From the NCBI GenBank assembly GCA_041752455.1, contig JBGSWL010000172.1:1-60905 (forward strand): 60,905 nt of DNA, in the 5' to 3' direction. The position numbers and the translations under genes are program-made. Numbering within the stretch: the first letter of the stretch is position 1; every line of letters begins with the position of its first letter. The notes under the pieces were generated by a model. The model saw only the letters and a list, made by a program, of their open reading frames with translations, was not told the origin of the DNA and made no database searches. This DNA is from JBGSWL01 sp041752455. Its GTDB lineage: Bacteria; Pseudomonadota; Alphaproteobacteria; Rhizobiales; Rhizobiaceae. Of the stretch, positions 43,561-51,858 are shown piece after piece.

Positions 43561-44679
43561 ATGAAGGACGCGGTTTTTTTCACCGTCGATCGCACCTTTT
43601 TGCCGCTTGCGCTGGCAACCGCTTCCGTTCTCGCCGCCGAAAAGGCCCGCGAGTACGATGTGATAATCCTGCTGCATGGCGATGATGATCATGATCTCGC
43701 CGTACCGGACGGCGTTCAGATCCGTCCGAACACGCTTGTTGATAGAATTCCGGCGGCAACCGGCTACAAGCGGCCATGGGGCGCCATCGCCTATACCCGG
43801 ATCCTTGCGCCGCTTGAGTTCAAAGGAACTTACCGACGGCTGTTGTATCTCGACAGCGACATTGCAGCACTCGGGACCATTGCACCGCTTTTCAGGCTCG
43901 ACATGGGCGGATATCCCCTCGCCGCTTCCGAGGGCATGATGGACGAAGCCACGAACCTGACCGGTTTCGACATGCGGTCCTACAAGCAGGGGCTCGGGAT
44001 CGGTGACCAGAGGATGTTCAACTCAGGTATGCTGCTCATCGATGTTGAAGCTTGGTGCAGCATCGATCATGAAAAGAGCCTTCACGACTATGTTCAGGAC
44101 ATCCAGCCCCGCTTGAAGATCCGGTCAGGCCTTTCCGGCGATCAGGAATACCTCAATCTTCTGCTTGAAGGTCAATGGTCGCTGTTGTCACCCCGTTGGA
44201 ATTTTCAATCCATACTTTTGAGACTGGCTCTCGAAAAGGCTGTTGATCCGGTGCTCGTCCACTACACCGGCGTCTCGCGACCCTGGTTCGGGGAAACCTA
44301 TCCGTTCGGATCCCACCACATCGAGTATTACGACGGCCATTTTCGTAAGATGGGCTTCGATGACGCGGCAAGGCTGCTGCCCGATGACTACAGCCGGCGC
44401 GTGGCGGTGAACGCTTTGAGGGGTTTTTGGTTCAACCAGGTCAACATCTCGGCCAAGCGCAGGGCCTTCGAGATCTGGCATGGCACCAGGGAGGCCTATC
44501 GCCGAGCGATTTCAGGGAGAATGGAACGCGGCGAATACGCCGATATTGCGCAAGGCTTGTGCTCTCTTGATCTCTCCCGTGATCCGTTTGACACGATCGG
44601 CTTGAAGGACGTCGCCTTTTACAGGAAGCACATCTGGCCGAAGCGCCTTATCGCGGGTCAACGCTTGCCCGGTGGATGA
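43561..44679 (+). CDS. Glycosyltransferase family 8
   Basis: 372 residues. The N-terminus AVFFTVDRTFLPLALATASVL and the motif RRLLYLDSDIAAL (DSD at 98-100) are family 8 signatures; FNSGMLLIDVEAW, GLSGDQEYLN and VLVHYTGVSRPW complete the catalytic core, with the last giving the His and Gly that contact the donor. A C-terminal helical region of about 90 residues follows. It is preceded by GAGG at 9 bases. Lipopolysaccharide or capsule sugar transfer is likely. Confidence 0.9.
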   Translation: MKDAVFFTVDRTFLPLALATASVLAAEKAREYDVIILLHGDDDHDLAVPDGVQIRPNTLVDRIPAATGYKRPWGAIAYTRILAPLEFKGTYRRLLYLDSDIAALGTIAPLFRLDMGGYPLAASEGMMDEATNLTGFDMRSYKQGLGIGDQRMFNSGMLLIDVEAWCSIDHEKSLHDYVQDIQPRLKIRSGLSGDQEYLNLLLEGQWSLLSPRWNFQSILLRLALEKAVDPVLVHYTGVSRPWFGETYPFGSHHIEYYDGHFRKMGFDDAARLLPDDYSRRVAVNALRGFWFNQVNISAKRRAFEIWHGTREAYRRAISGRMERGEYADIAQGLCSLDLSRDPFDTIGLKDVAFYRKHIWPKRLIAGQRLPGG

Positions 44680-44718
44680 GTTGTTTGTCTCTCCGCTCGT
44701 CCCGTTGATTTTGAAGAC

Positions 44719-46035
44719 TCAATTGGCGCTGCCCGCACGCGCACCGATCTTGACCGAAAAAGTCCTGTTCGGCTCGAAATGGAATTTCCCCATCTCGGGT
44801 ATTCCGTCGTCCGTTATGGTCCACGTATATTGTGACGTGAGTTCTTCCACCATCAATGCACTCAGGCTGTAGGTCCAGTCGGCGCCGAGACAACGATGCT
44901 TGTCGAGGCCGAACGGCGAATAGAGACTGGCCGGGACCTTGGCGGTCATGAACCGCTCGCACTTGTAGACGAACGGATCGGCAAATTTCATCGGATCATG
45001 ATGGGCTTCCCACACACAGATCCTGATGTGGCTGCGCTTGGGAATGAAGAAGCCATCAAACACGATGTCCTCGGTTGCGACGCGTCGCAGCATTTCGCTT
45101 TGTTCCATGCGCAGCGATTCCCTCGGAATCGCCTGCAGCGCAGGGCACCCTCCGTTTTCGCCAACGTGGTCGCCGCGCGCCAGGTGGACAGCCTCGGGAT
45201 TGTCGCCCAGATGCTTCAGGATCCATGTCCAAAGGCCGTGCACATCATACCGCGTGGCTTCAACCATCTGGATGAGATTGCCAAGGGTGGTGTCGTTGAC
45301 CGTGTCCGACCGGATCAGATGCCGAAGCAAACTTGGCGGGGCGTCCGGATCGCGCCTGATGTCCTCGATCAACCTGTCAACCATCAGCCGGATCGTTCGG
45401 TAGGCAGTCTTGTGCCGGTCCTCGACCGTGATGAACGGCCCGTCGGGTGCATAGATGTCGTAAGCCGAAACGAAGGCTTCAAACCGTTCGGTGTTGCGGT
45501 CAACGCCGAGGATCAGGCGCAGGAAGATCGCCGTGGACATGGCCTTCATCGTTTGCCGGATGACCGCATTGGTGACCGGTTGCTGAAACGCAGCAAGTTT
45601 GGCGAGGCCATCGCGAATGATCGCCCGAACGGCCGTCTCGTGGTCTTCCACCGGCGTGTTGTTGAAGGCATCAAGAATTTGCCGACGATAGGTTCGATGC
45701 ACCTCACCCTCGAGCGCGCGCAGGAAGCCATGGGGAAACAGCGGCGACAGATCCGGTGTGCCGGCGCGCAGCTTGCCCTCGTTGTCCGAAAGAAACCGCC
45801 GGGACAGATCGTGGCCGACGATGCATGTCGTCATCTTGTGCGGCAACCATACCTTGAAGATCGGTCCCAACTCTTCGGCCCGCTCCAACAGGAATGTCTG
45901 GTTGTGGTTGACCCGCGCCTTCGGGACCCGCAGGGAGCCGGGTGCAAGCCGAGCGCCCGCTGCTGCGGCCTTTCGCTGGGCCTGCATCTCCAGAAACTTC
46001 ATGCGGAGATAATTGATACTGCGTTCAATCTGCAT
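44719..46035 (-). CDS. Cytochrome P450-like protein
   Basis: 438 residues. The C-terminal heme-binding loop reads SPFGLDKHRCLGADWTYS, with the Cys ligand at about 382, and the K-helix ExxR is ESLR at 306-309. The N-terminal part, with FKVWLPHKMTTCIVGHDLSRRFLSDN, follows the P450 fold. The I-helix region has EATRYDVHGLWTWILKHL instead of the usual acidic-Thr pair, so oxygen activation may differ. No ferredoxin or reductase gene is adjacent. It overlaps the methyltransferase gene by 11 bases, in an operon of glycan-modifying genes. Confidence 0.85.
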   Translation of the reverse strand: MQIERSINYLRMKFLEMQAQRKAAAAGARLAPGSLRVPKARVNHNQTFLLERAEELGPIFKVWLPHKMTTCIVGHDLSRRFLSDNEGKLRAGTPDLSPLFPHGFLRALEGEVHRTYRRQILDAFNNTPVEDHETAVRAIIRDGLAKLAAFQQPVTNAVIRQTMKAMSTAIFLRLILGVDRNTERFEAFVSAYDIYAPDGPFITVEDRHKTAYRTIRLMVDRLIEDIRRDPDAPPSLLRHLIRSDTVNDTTLGNLIQMVEATRYDVHGLWTWILKHLGDNPEAVHLARGDHVGENGGCPALQAIPRESLRMEQSEMLRRVATEDIVFDGFFIPKRSHIRICVWEAHHDPMKFADPFVYKCERFMTAKVPASLYSPFGLDKHRCLGADWTYSLSALMVEELTSQYTWTITDDGIPEMGKFHFEPNRTFSVKIGARAGSAN

Positions 46036-47017
46036 TGCCGTGCTCACTTGGCTCAAGCCTCTGTTTCGTGTCCTGAAGGTCAACCGACAGGATCGTCGTT
46101 TTTTGTTCCGCGCCACCCATGAGGTCCAGGACGGGGAGGAGTTCTGCGCCTTGTCTGCGAAAGATCGTTGTCGGGATTTCCTTGCTGTGACGACCGGGAT
46201 TGCGGCCGACAACCAGCAGGCCTCCATCATCGAGCGATGCGCACAGCGCCTGCACGGCGCGTGTGACCTGCTCGTCGCTGACATTGCTGAACACGCTCAT
46301 GACCCTGATGAGGTCAAAATGTGCATCGACCGGCACATACATGTTGCCATGGTCGATCCGGAACCTTGGGTCTCTCTGCGCCAACGTCTTGGCGTGCGGA
46401 TGAAATGCATCGCATCGTTGCACCCGGCAATTGGAGGCGTCAGTCTTGCCGAGTTCACGGAGCGCCCGCGGCAGGAGCGATCGCTTCAGCCAGTTTTTCA
46501 GCAACTGGTTGACCGGGTGGCGCCATGAACCCTTGCCGTTGACCGGGATGACGAAGTTGCGACCGACGAATTGCAAGGGGCGGCCGATATTGTCGAAGAC
46601 CACGCTCCACTGACCGAACGGCCCGACCACCTGAATGGCGTCCAGATAGTCCATCGCGTGCATCTCGGGATTGAAATCCTTCGCGAGCGCTTCAAAGAAC
46701 TCGACAGACGAAATGCCGTTGGAGACAGCAACATCGTAGACCCGAAGCGGGTTGGCGTCGGCGAGTTCGGTTTTTGCAAGGTCGATGATCGCCTGGTTGA
46801 CCACATCGTAGCGACGCGGAAACGTGCGGCGGCGATGGATCTGGCCGTCACCCGTGGCCATCGCGTCGCAGATCAACTCGATCGCCACCTCGTCCCGATC
46901 GCGAAGCGGCGCGACAAGTTCGCCAAGCATCGAGATCGCAATATGCGGAGGCTTCTCCATCGTGACCGAGAGGTTCCCAGGGATTTGCTCCCGGCGTGTT
47001 ATGCCAAATTCGCGCAT
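46025..47017 (-). CDS. SAM-dependent methyltransferase-like protein (CheR-like fold)
   Basis: About 330 residues. A long N-terminal helical lead is followed by VYDVAVSNGISSVEFFEAL (SAM loop-like), FDLIRVMSVFSNVSDEQVTRAVQALCASLDDGGLLVVGRNPG and a final strand, a pattern resembling methyltransferases of the CheR/DUF group. The SAM-binding glycines are less typical (VSNGIS instead of GxGxG), so activity is not certain. The start could be 47017 or 46960. It sits between the GT25 and P450 genes in one transcript. Confidence 0.6.
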   Translation of the reverse strand: MREFGITRREQIPGNLSVTMEKPPHIAISMLGELVAPLRDRDEVAIELICDAMATGDGQIHRRRTFPRRYDVVNQAIIDLAKTELADANPLRVYDVAVSNGISSVEFFEALAKDFNPEMHAMDYLDAIQVVGPFGQWSVVFDNIGRPLQFVGRNFVIPVNGKGSWRHPVNQLLKNWLKRSLLPRALRELGKTDASNCRVQRCDAFHPHAKTLAQRDPRFRIDHGNMYVPVDAHFDLIRVMSVFSNVSDEQVTRAVQALCASLDDGGLLVVGRNPGRHSKEIPTTIFRRQGAELLPVLDLMGGAEQKTTILSVDLQDTKQRLEPSEHGNAD

Positions 47018-47068
47018 CGATACTCGTCGTCCTGTCCGGCTCGGCAAAAAACGGGGCCCTGTCCGCGT

Positions 47069-47794
47069 TCAATTCCTCGCATTGAAAATCCAACGGGACA
47101 CGCGGTCCCGGAAGCTGTTGAATTCGCGCTGGGCCTTGCGCCATGGACGCCGCTTCGTGCGGCGGTTCCCGATGGTGGATGATCGCTCGGCGGCCTCATC
47201 ATGGACGATCTCGAAGGGGAGGATGGCATGGGGCGGAAGCCCGTGCGCCCAAAACCGGTCGAGGAAGTGATCGACCGGTTCCACCCAGCGATCTGCAACG
47301 CGCAAGAGTGCTTCGGCTCCTTCGGGGGACAACACATAGGCCTGCGTCCCCTGCGGTCCGCGCAGATACCGCACGACCTGGTAGGCGCCCAAATGCCTGA
47401 TGCCGCGGAAAGATCGCTCCAAAATTGCAAACAGGCGGATCATCGCAAACTCCTGCAGATGAGCTTTTGCGAGTTCGAGAACGTGCGGAAAACCATCGAG
47501 AATGGTCACGTCATCCTCGAGTATCAGGACCGGGACACGTTCCTTGGCGCACTGGCGCCAAAGCTGGTAATGGCTGGCAAAGCAGCCGATTTCCTGTGGC
47601 GAAAGGCTTTTCCCGAACTGGCGCAGGCAGGCAGCGTCATCATATTGGTGAAAGGCCTTGTGCTCTCCGAGCGTGCCATCCACCGCAGGGAAAAGTTCAT
47701 GGTCCATGCCAAGCGCCGTCAGGCGTGCGCTGACCATGGCACCCCTATCCGGCAGCCTTTGCAGGCTGATCACAAGGACTTTCAATCCTGCCAT
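47069..47794 (-). CDS. Glycosyltransferase family 25 (LPS biosynthesis type)
   Basis: 241 residues. VLVISLQRLPDRGAMVSARLTALG and LSPQEIGCFASHYQLWRQCAKERVPVLILEDDVTIL are the family 25 signatures (EDD metal site). The rest includes GTQAYVLSPEGAEALL. These enzymes add galactose or similar sugars to lipooligosaccharide or protein. The ATG at 47794 is used; longer upstream frame is not conserved. It follows the sulfotransferase gene by 22 bases. Confidence 0.9.
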   Translation of the reverse strand: MAGLKVLVISLQRLPDRGAMVSARLTALGMDHELFPAVDGTLGEHKAFHQYDDAACLRQFGKSLSPQEIGCFASHYQLWRQCAKERVPVLILEDDVTILDGFPHVLELAKAHLQEFAMIRLFAILERSFRGIRHLGAYQVVRYLRGPQGTQAYVLSPEGAEALLRVADRWVEPVDHFLDRFWAHGLPPHAILPFEIVHDEAAERSSTIGNRRTKRRPWRKAQREFNSFRDRVSRWIFNARN

Positions 47795-47816
47795 CGCGAC
47801 CCCCGCACCATCACCA

Positions 47817-48545
47817 TCAGGATCCGACCGACTTCCACTGGTAGCCGAAGGCCTGAAGCTCTCGTGATGCTGCCGTTTCGATCCGCGCCCGCGTTCTGCT
47901 GTCGAGAATTTCGCTGTAGTGACGATGGTCGAGACGCCATGAGCCCTTCGCCCGCGGCAATTCAATCGCAGCCTCAAGGCCCATCTTGTGCAGAACCTTG
48001 CCGAGGTCGTCCGCAAGGCTCTCATACCGGATGACATCCTTGACGAGGATCCCGTCGCCGTCTGCGTAAAGATGCCAGTTGGTCAGGTCCGTGTCAGGCA
48101 AAGCGCAGATGTAGGCATTGATCTGCGCATCGGTGTGGTGCCGCGACTGTTGACGGCGGACGATCGCTTCGCCTTTGTGATCATTGAAGAATTTGCTGAT
48201 GGCGCGATCGAACGGATTGCGGACGATCGTGAATGTCAGGAAGGTTTCCCATTCATTCGGAAACCTCGATCTCAGTTCGGCAGCGGAAATGTTGTGATGG
48301 ATTGAATGGGCGGCATCATGCCGGCTCTTGCCGGACAGCCGCAGCAGGTTGCGCTTCCAGGACGGATTGTAGCAATTCTGCGGGCCGCGCCCGCCGGTTT
48401 CGCGCCTGATGGCTTCGTCAGGTGGCGGAAGATAAGTGATCACATCATCGGGTCCGGCAAAGCGTGACAGAAACAACTCGATGCTGGTGCTGGCGGTCTT
48501 GATCGTCTTGACAAAGACGAAGCGGTTTCGTCTCGACAAGATCAC
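47817..48545 (-). CDS. Sulfotransferase family protein
   Basis: 242 residues. The 5'-phosphosulfate-binding loop KTIKTASTSIE is at 13-23 and the 3'-phosphate motif TIVRNPFDRAISKFF at about 106-120; HNIS and the later RYESLADDL are consistent with the family. It transfers sulfate from PAPS to a sugar hydroxyl, probably on the surface glycan made by this cluster. It begins four bases after the upstream GT2 stop. Confidence 0.9.
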   Translation of the reverse strand: MILSRRNRFVFVKTIKTASTSIELFLSRFAGPDDVITYLPPPDEAIRRETGGRGPQNCYNPSWKRNLLRLSGKSRHDAAHSIHHNISAAELRSRFPNEWETFLTFTIVRNPFDRAISKFFNDHKGEAIVRRQQSRHHTDAQINAYICALPDTDLTNWHLYADGDGILVKDVIRYESLADDLGKVLHKMGLEAAIELPRAKGSWRLDHRHYSEILDSRTRARIETAASRELQAFGYQWKSVGS

Positions 48546-48548
48546 GGC

Positions 48549-49544
48549 TCAATGTCCAGTCACGGTCTGATAGCCACGCAATGGCCGTTGCCCGAACGCC
48601 GCCATGACGCCGACGCCGCTGCCGATATGGCGGACCGCATCGAACAGCGTCCAGCCGAAGCTTGGCAGCGCAGCAATCAAGAACGCAATTCCGAGACCAA
48701 GATGCAGCCCGGCTTCCGGGGCAGCCGTCAGCAGCTTGAAGGGCAACGCCCGGCCGGCCGTCTTTGCCCGCATCTTGACGCAGGACTGGCGATAGTGCCG
48801 TGCCAGTTGATAGCGAACCGAGAGGCGGGAAACCGGGATGGTCTCGAAAACATGCGCCTTGGGAGCCCAGCCGGTCGGCCCGTTACGCGCCTTGAGCCTT
48901 CGGAAGAAGTCGGTGTCTTCTCCACCCATCTGGTCGAACTGCTCGTCAAAGCGCAGGTCCGAGGCTGTCGCGCTGCGCAGATCGAGCAGCCAATTGCTCG
49001 TGATCACGACGGCCCTGCCGGCCTTGCCGGCGCGGACCGATCGCTGCGCATAGTCGCGTCGCCGTTTTCGCTGGCGCCAATATCCGGCCCATACCGCCTG
49101 CTGCAGATAGGTTTCCGGGTTGCTTTCAAGGACCGGCGTGACGGGTCCGCCGGTAAGAACCAATCCCTGGTCATCGGCGGCACTGACCAGCTGGGCAAGC
49201 CAATCTTGCGCGACCACCTCGTCGTCATCGATGAAGGCGAGATAGTCAAAGCTATCGCCCCTCGCAAAATCGAGGGCAACATTGCGTGCGCTGGCGATTC
49301 CGATCTTCGGGCAATGCCTATGAGCAACAGGTATGACAGACCCACACTCGTCATTGCCTTTGAGAGCCGACTTCAGCGACTGCGCACTGAATTGTGGGGC
49401 AGCTTCATTTTCAACGATCAGGATGCAGACCTCGCTTCCAGAAAATCTGGTCGTGTCGATCACCGACTGCGTCGCGGTCAGCAGCATTTTCGGGCGCTGC
49501 CGGGTGCAGATTGCGACACATATCCTCTTCGGCAATCCCGCCAT
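48549..49544 (-). CDS. Glycosyltransferase family 2
   Basis: 331 residues. RICVAICTRQRPKMLLTATQSV and LAFIDDDEVVAQDWLAQLV (metal site DDD/E) with FDQMGGEDTDFFRRL are the GT2 landmarks. The C-terminal 60 residues hold one or two hydrophobic helices (GLHLGLGIAFLIAALPSFGWTLFDAV), suggesting membrane attachment. It is the first gene of the minus-strand run down to P450. ATG at 49544 is chosen; the longer frame lacks family similarity. Confidence 0.9.
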   Translation of the reverse strand: MAGLPKRICVAICTRQRPKMLLTATQSVIDTTRFSGSEVCILIVENEAAPQFSAQSLKSALKGNDECGSVIPVAHRHCPKIGIASARNVALDFARGDSFDYLAFIDDDEVVAQDWLAQLVSAADDQGLVLTGGPVTPVLESNPETYLQQAVWAGYWRQRKRRRDYAQRSVRAGKAGRAVVITSNWLLDLRSATASDLRFDEQFDQMGGEDTDFFRRLKARNGPTGWAPKAHVFETIPVSRLSVRYQLARHYRQSCVKMRAKTAGRALPFKLLTAAPEAGLHLGLGIAFLIAALPSFGWTLFDAVRHIGSGVGVMAAFGQRPLRGYQTVTGH

Positions 49545-49846
49545 ATCCCTACGACAACTGCTTACGCACACTTGGTCGAGGTAATCATACCGTGCAAACA
49601 GTGCTGACAGCAAAGGAAACTTCACGGAACGCGCCGGAACCGTCCTCACCCGGTTACGGCCCGGTGCTCTGTGCGAATGCCCCCGGCGTGGTGGCGGGCC
49701 GTGACACCCGACCCAAGGCCGCACAATGAACGCTCAAGGAAAAAGGGCTTGAAGACACACCCTCTTGTCGCGAACTCTTGTTGCGACTGTCGCAATACTG
49801 GCTAATGTGGATATGTCGGGTTTGTCTCGGGCGAGAGGGCAATTTC
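49545..49846. promoter_or_regulatory. Intergenic region between divergent genes, about 300 bases
   Basis: It must hold the promoters of the GT2 operon and the alpha/beta hydrolase. The hydrolase frame is open upstream to 49778, so an earlier start is not excluded. I see no RNA gene or repeat. Confidence 0.4.
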
Positions 49847-51805
49847 GTGGACTTTGAACACATCCTCACCTTGATTGCGATCCTCACGGGGAACCCGGGC
49901 GAAGAATTCGCGACACTAAAAGCGGGCGGTGCAGACCCCAAAGCACCCATCGCGCAGATCGTGTGCCCGCGCCCCATGCCTGCGAACGAGATCGAAGGTC
50001 GAACCGTGTTCTGCGGCACCGTGCAAGTGCCGGAAGACCATGCAGACCCCGACGGCAAGAAAATCTCCCTGGATTTTTCGATCCTCAAGTCGTGGTCGCA
50101 ATATCCCGAGCCCGATCCGGTCGTCTTCCTGCAGGGCGGGCCGGGCGGCAGTGCCATCAGCCAGATCCCGCTCTATGCGGGTTCATTTGACGACTTCCGC
50201 AAGACGCGGGACGTGGTGTTGTGGGACCAGCGCTCAGCCGGGCTGTCCGGCAGTTCGGTGAAGTGCTTCGGTGCGCTGGCCGAGAACGCCGCACTCATCG
50301 CAACAAAGCCCGGGGCTGCTCTCGATCCCGGCAGCACGACCAGCATCGTCGCCGAATGCCTGACGGAAATCGAAGCGGCGGGCATCGATATTGCCAAGTA
50401 CAACACCACCCAGAACGCCAGGGACCTGCGCACCCTCACCCGTGCGCTGGGCTACGAGGCATACAACATCTACGGCATTTCCTATGGCACCAAGCTGGCG
50501 CTGGAGGCCATGCGCGTTGTGCCCGAGGGGATCCGCTCGGTCGTCATCGACGGCGTAGCACCGTCCTGGTTGCCGCTCTACGAGAGCCTTGCCCTCAAGT
50601 TCAGCGAGCCGATCGATCATGTGGTCGAGCAGTGCCGGGCCGACCCGGTCTGCAACACGACCTTCCCGCGGCTGGACGAGGTCTTCATCGACACGCTGAA
50701 CAAGGCAAAGGACGGTGCGATCCTGTGGCGGGGCCAGCCGGTCACGGTCGAGCTTGTCTATACGATGATCGACGAGCGCAACGGCAAGTATGGGAACCAG
50801 TCCATGACGCCCTTCATTCCCGCGTTCATCTACGAACTGAACCGCGGCGGGGAGATGCCCACGGTGGATCGGCTCGCCGGGCGGAACTTCGTGATGCCCA
50901 TGATCGCTGACGAGGATGTCGTTGCAGCCGCAGCCGGTCTGCCCAAACGGCAGCGCGACCTCATTGCAGCGCTGGCCGACAATGCCGCCATTGCGCAACG
51001 GGTCGACCGTTCGAATGGAACCGTGGTGGAAGGCCTGCGCGATGAAATCGACGCGACCAGAAACTACGGGCCTGTCGCCATCCTGTTTGATGCCGAATTG
51101 CAGCAGGCGCTGATCGCCGCCGCGGCAGGCGATGCCGCCAAGGCCGAGAGCGCCGTTTCCGACTATGTGGCTCTGCAGAACACACGGCCATCCAAGGACA
51201 GCCTCAGGGCATTCGTCACCGCGCACACGACCGGCGAGGCCAGCACGCGTCTTGCCGACCTGATCGACAGCATGTCGGAGGCGGAACTGGCGGGCTCCTT
51301 CGCCATCATCCGGCGCGACGCGGAACGCTCGGAGACCGGGTTGTTCGACAACCTCTACCTCTTCAACTACGCCTGCCAGGAAGACGTGCCCTTCAACACG
51401 CTCGAAGGTTACCGGGCCTTCACCGCAAGCCAGAAGTACCCGCATATCGGCGACGTCCTTGATCCGCTGGCCGAGATGGTGTTCGGCGCCTGCACGGCCT
51501 TCACGCCGCAGCCGCGTGACAACTGGCAGGTCCCCGTCGAAAGCGATATTCCGACCCTGTCCATCGGGGGGCTCTTCGACACCCAGACACCGGCCAGTTG
51601 GTCGCAGAGGGCGGTCGAGAAACTGTCCAATGCCCAGGTCTTCATGATACCGGAGGCCGGGCACGGCTCTATCCTTTATCAGCCCTGCGTTTCGGACATG
51701 GGTGTCGCCTTCATCAACAATCCCCAGCGCAAGCTGTCAGATGCCTGCCCCCGCAGCATCACCTTCTCATGGCACATCCCGGGCTGGGCCAAGACGGCAC
51801 AGTGA
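49847..51805 (+). CDS. Alpha/beta hydrolase, TAP/proline iminopeptidase-like
   Basis: 652 residues from a GTG at 49847 with GAGAGGG about seven bases upstream; ATG at 49805 and TTG at 49778 are alternatives. LQGGPGGS (oxyanion region, 95-102), VVLWDQRSAGLSG, nucleophile elbow IYGISYGTKLALE (Ser about 212), late Asp in IGGLFDTQTPASW and His in PEAGHGSI form the catalytic set, and the TAP-like C-terminal domain is present. The large insertion between the Ser and Asp, with a DSMSEAELAG helix, is typical of tripeptidyl-aminopeptidase-like proteins. The N-terminus has a short hydrophobic stretch but no clear signal peptide. Confidence 0.88.
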   Translation: MDFEHILTLIAILTGNPGEEFATLKAGGADPKAPIAQIVCPRPMPANEIEGRTVFCGTVQVPEDHADPDGKKISLDFSILKSWSQYPEPDPVVFLQGGPGGSAISQIPLYAGSFDDFRKTRDVVLWDQRSAGLSGSSVKCFGALAENAALIATKPGAALDPGSTTSIVAECLTEIEAAGIDIAKYNTTQNARDLRTLTRALGYEAYNIYGISYGTKLALEAMRVVPEGIRSVVIDGVAPSWLPLYESLALKFSEPIDHVVEQCRADPVCNTTFPRLDEVFIDTLNKAKDGAILWRGQPVTVELVYTMIDERNGKYGNQSMTPFIPAFIYELNRGGEMPTVDRLAGRNFVMPMIADEDVVAAAAGLPKRQRDLIAALADNAAIAQRVDRSNGTVVEGLRDEIDATRNYGPVAILFDAELQQALIAAAAGDAAKAESAVSDYVALQNTRPSKDSLRAFVTAHTTGEASTRLADLIDSMSEAELAGSFAIIRRDAERSETGLFDNLYLFNYACQEDVPFNTLEGYRAFTASQKYPHIGDVLDPLAEMVFGACTAFTPQPRDNWQVPVESDIPTLSIGGLFDTQTPASWSQRAVEKLSNAQVFMIPEAGHGSILYQPCVSDMGVAFINNPQRKLSDACPRSITFSWHIPGWAKTAQ

Positions 51806-51858
51806 GGCAGTGGCAGGTGCCGGTTTGAGGTCAGTGCTGCGATATCATTCCTGCCGGA

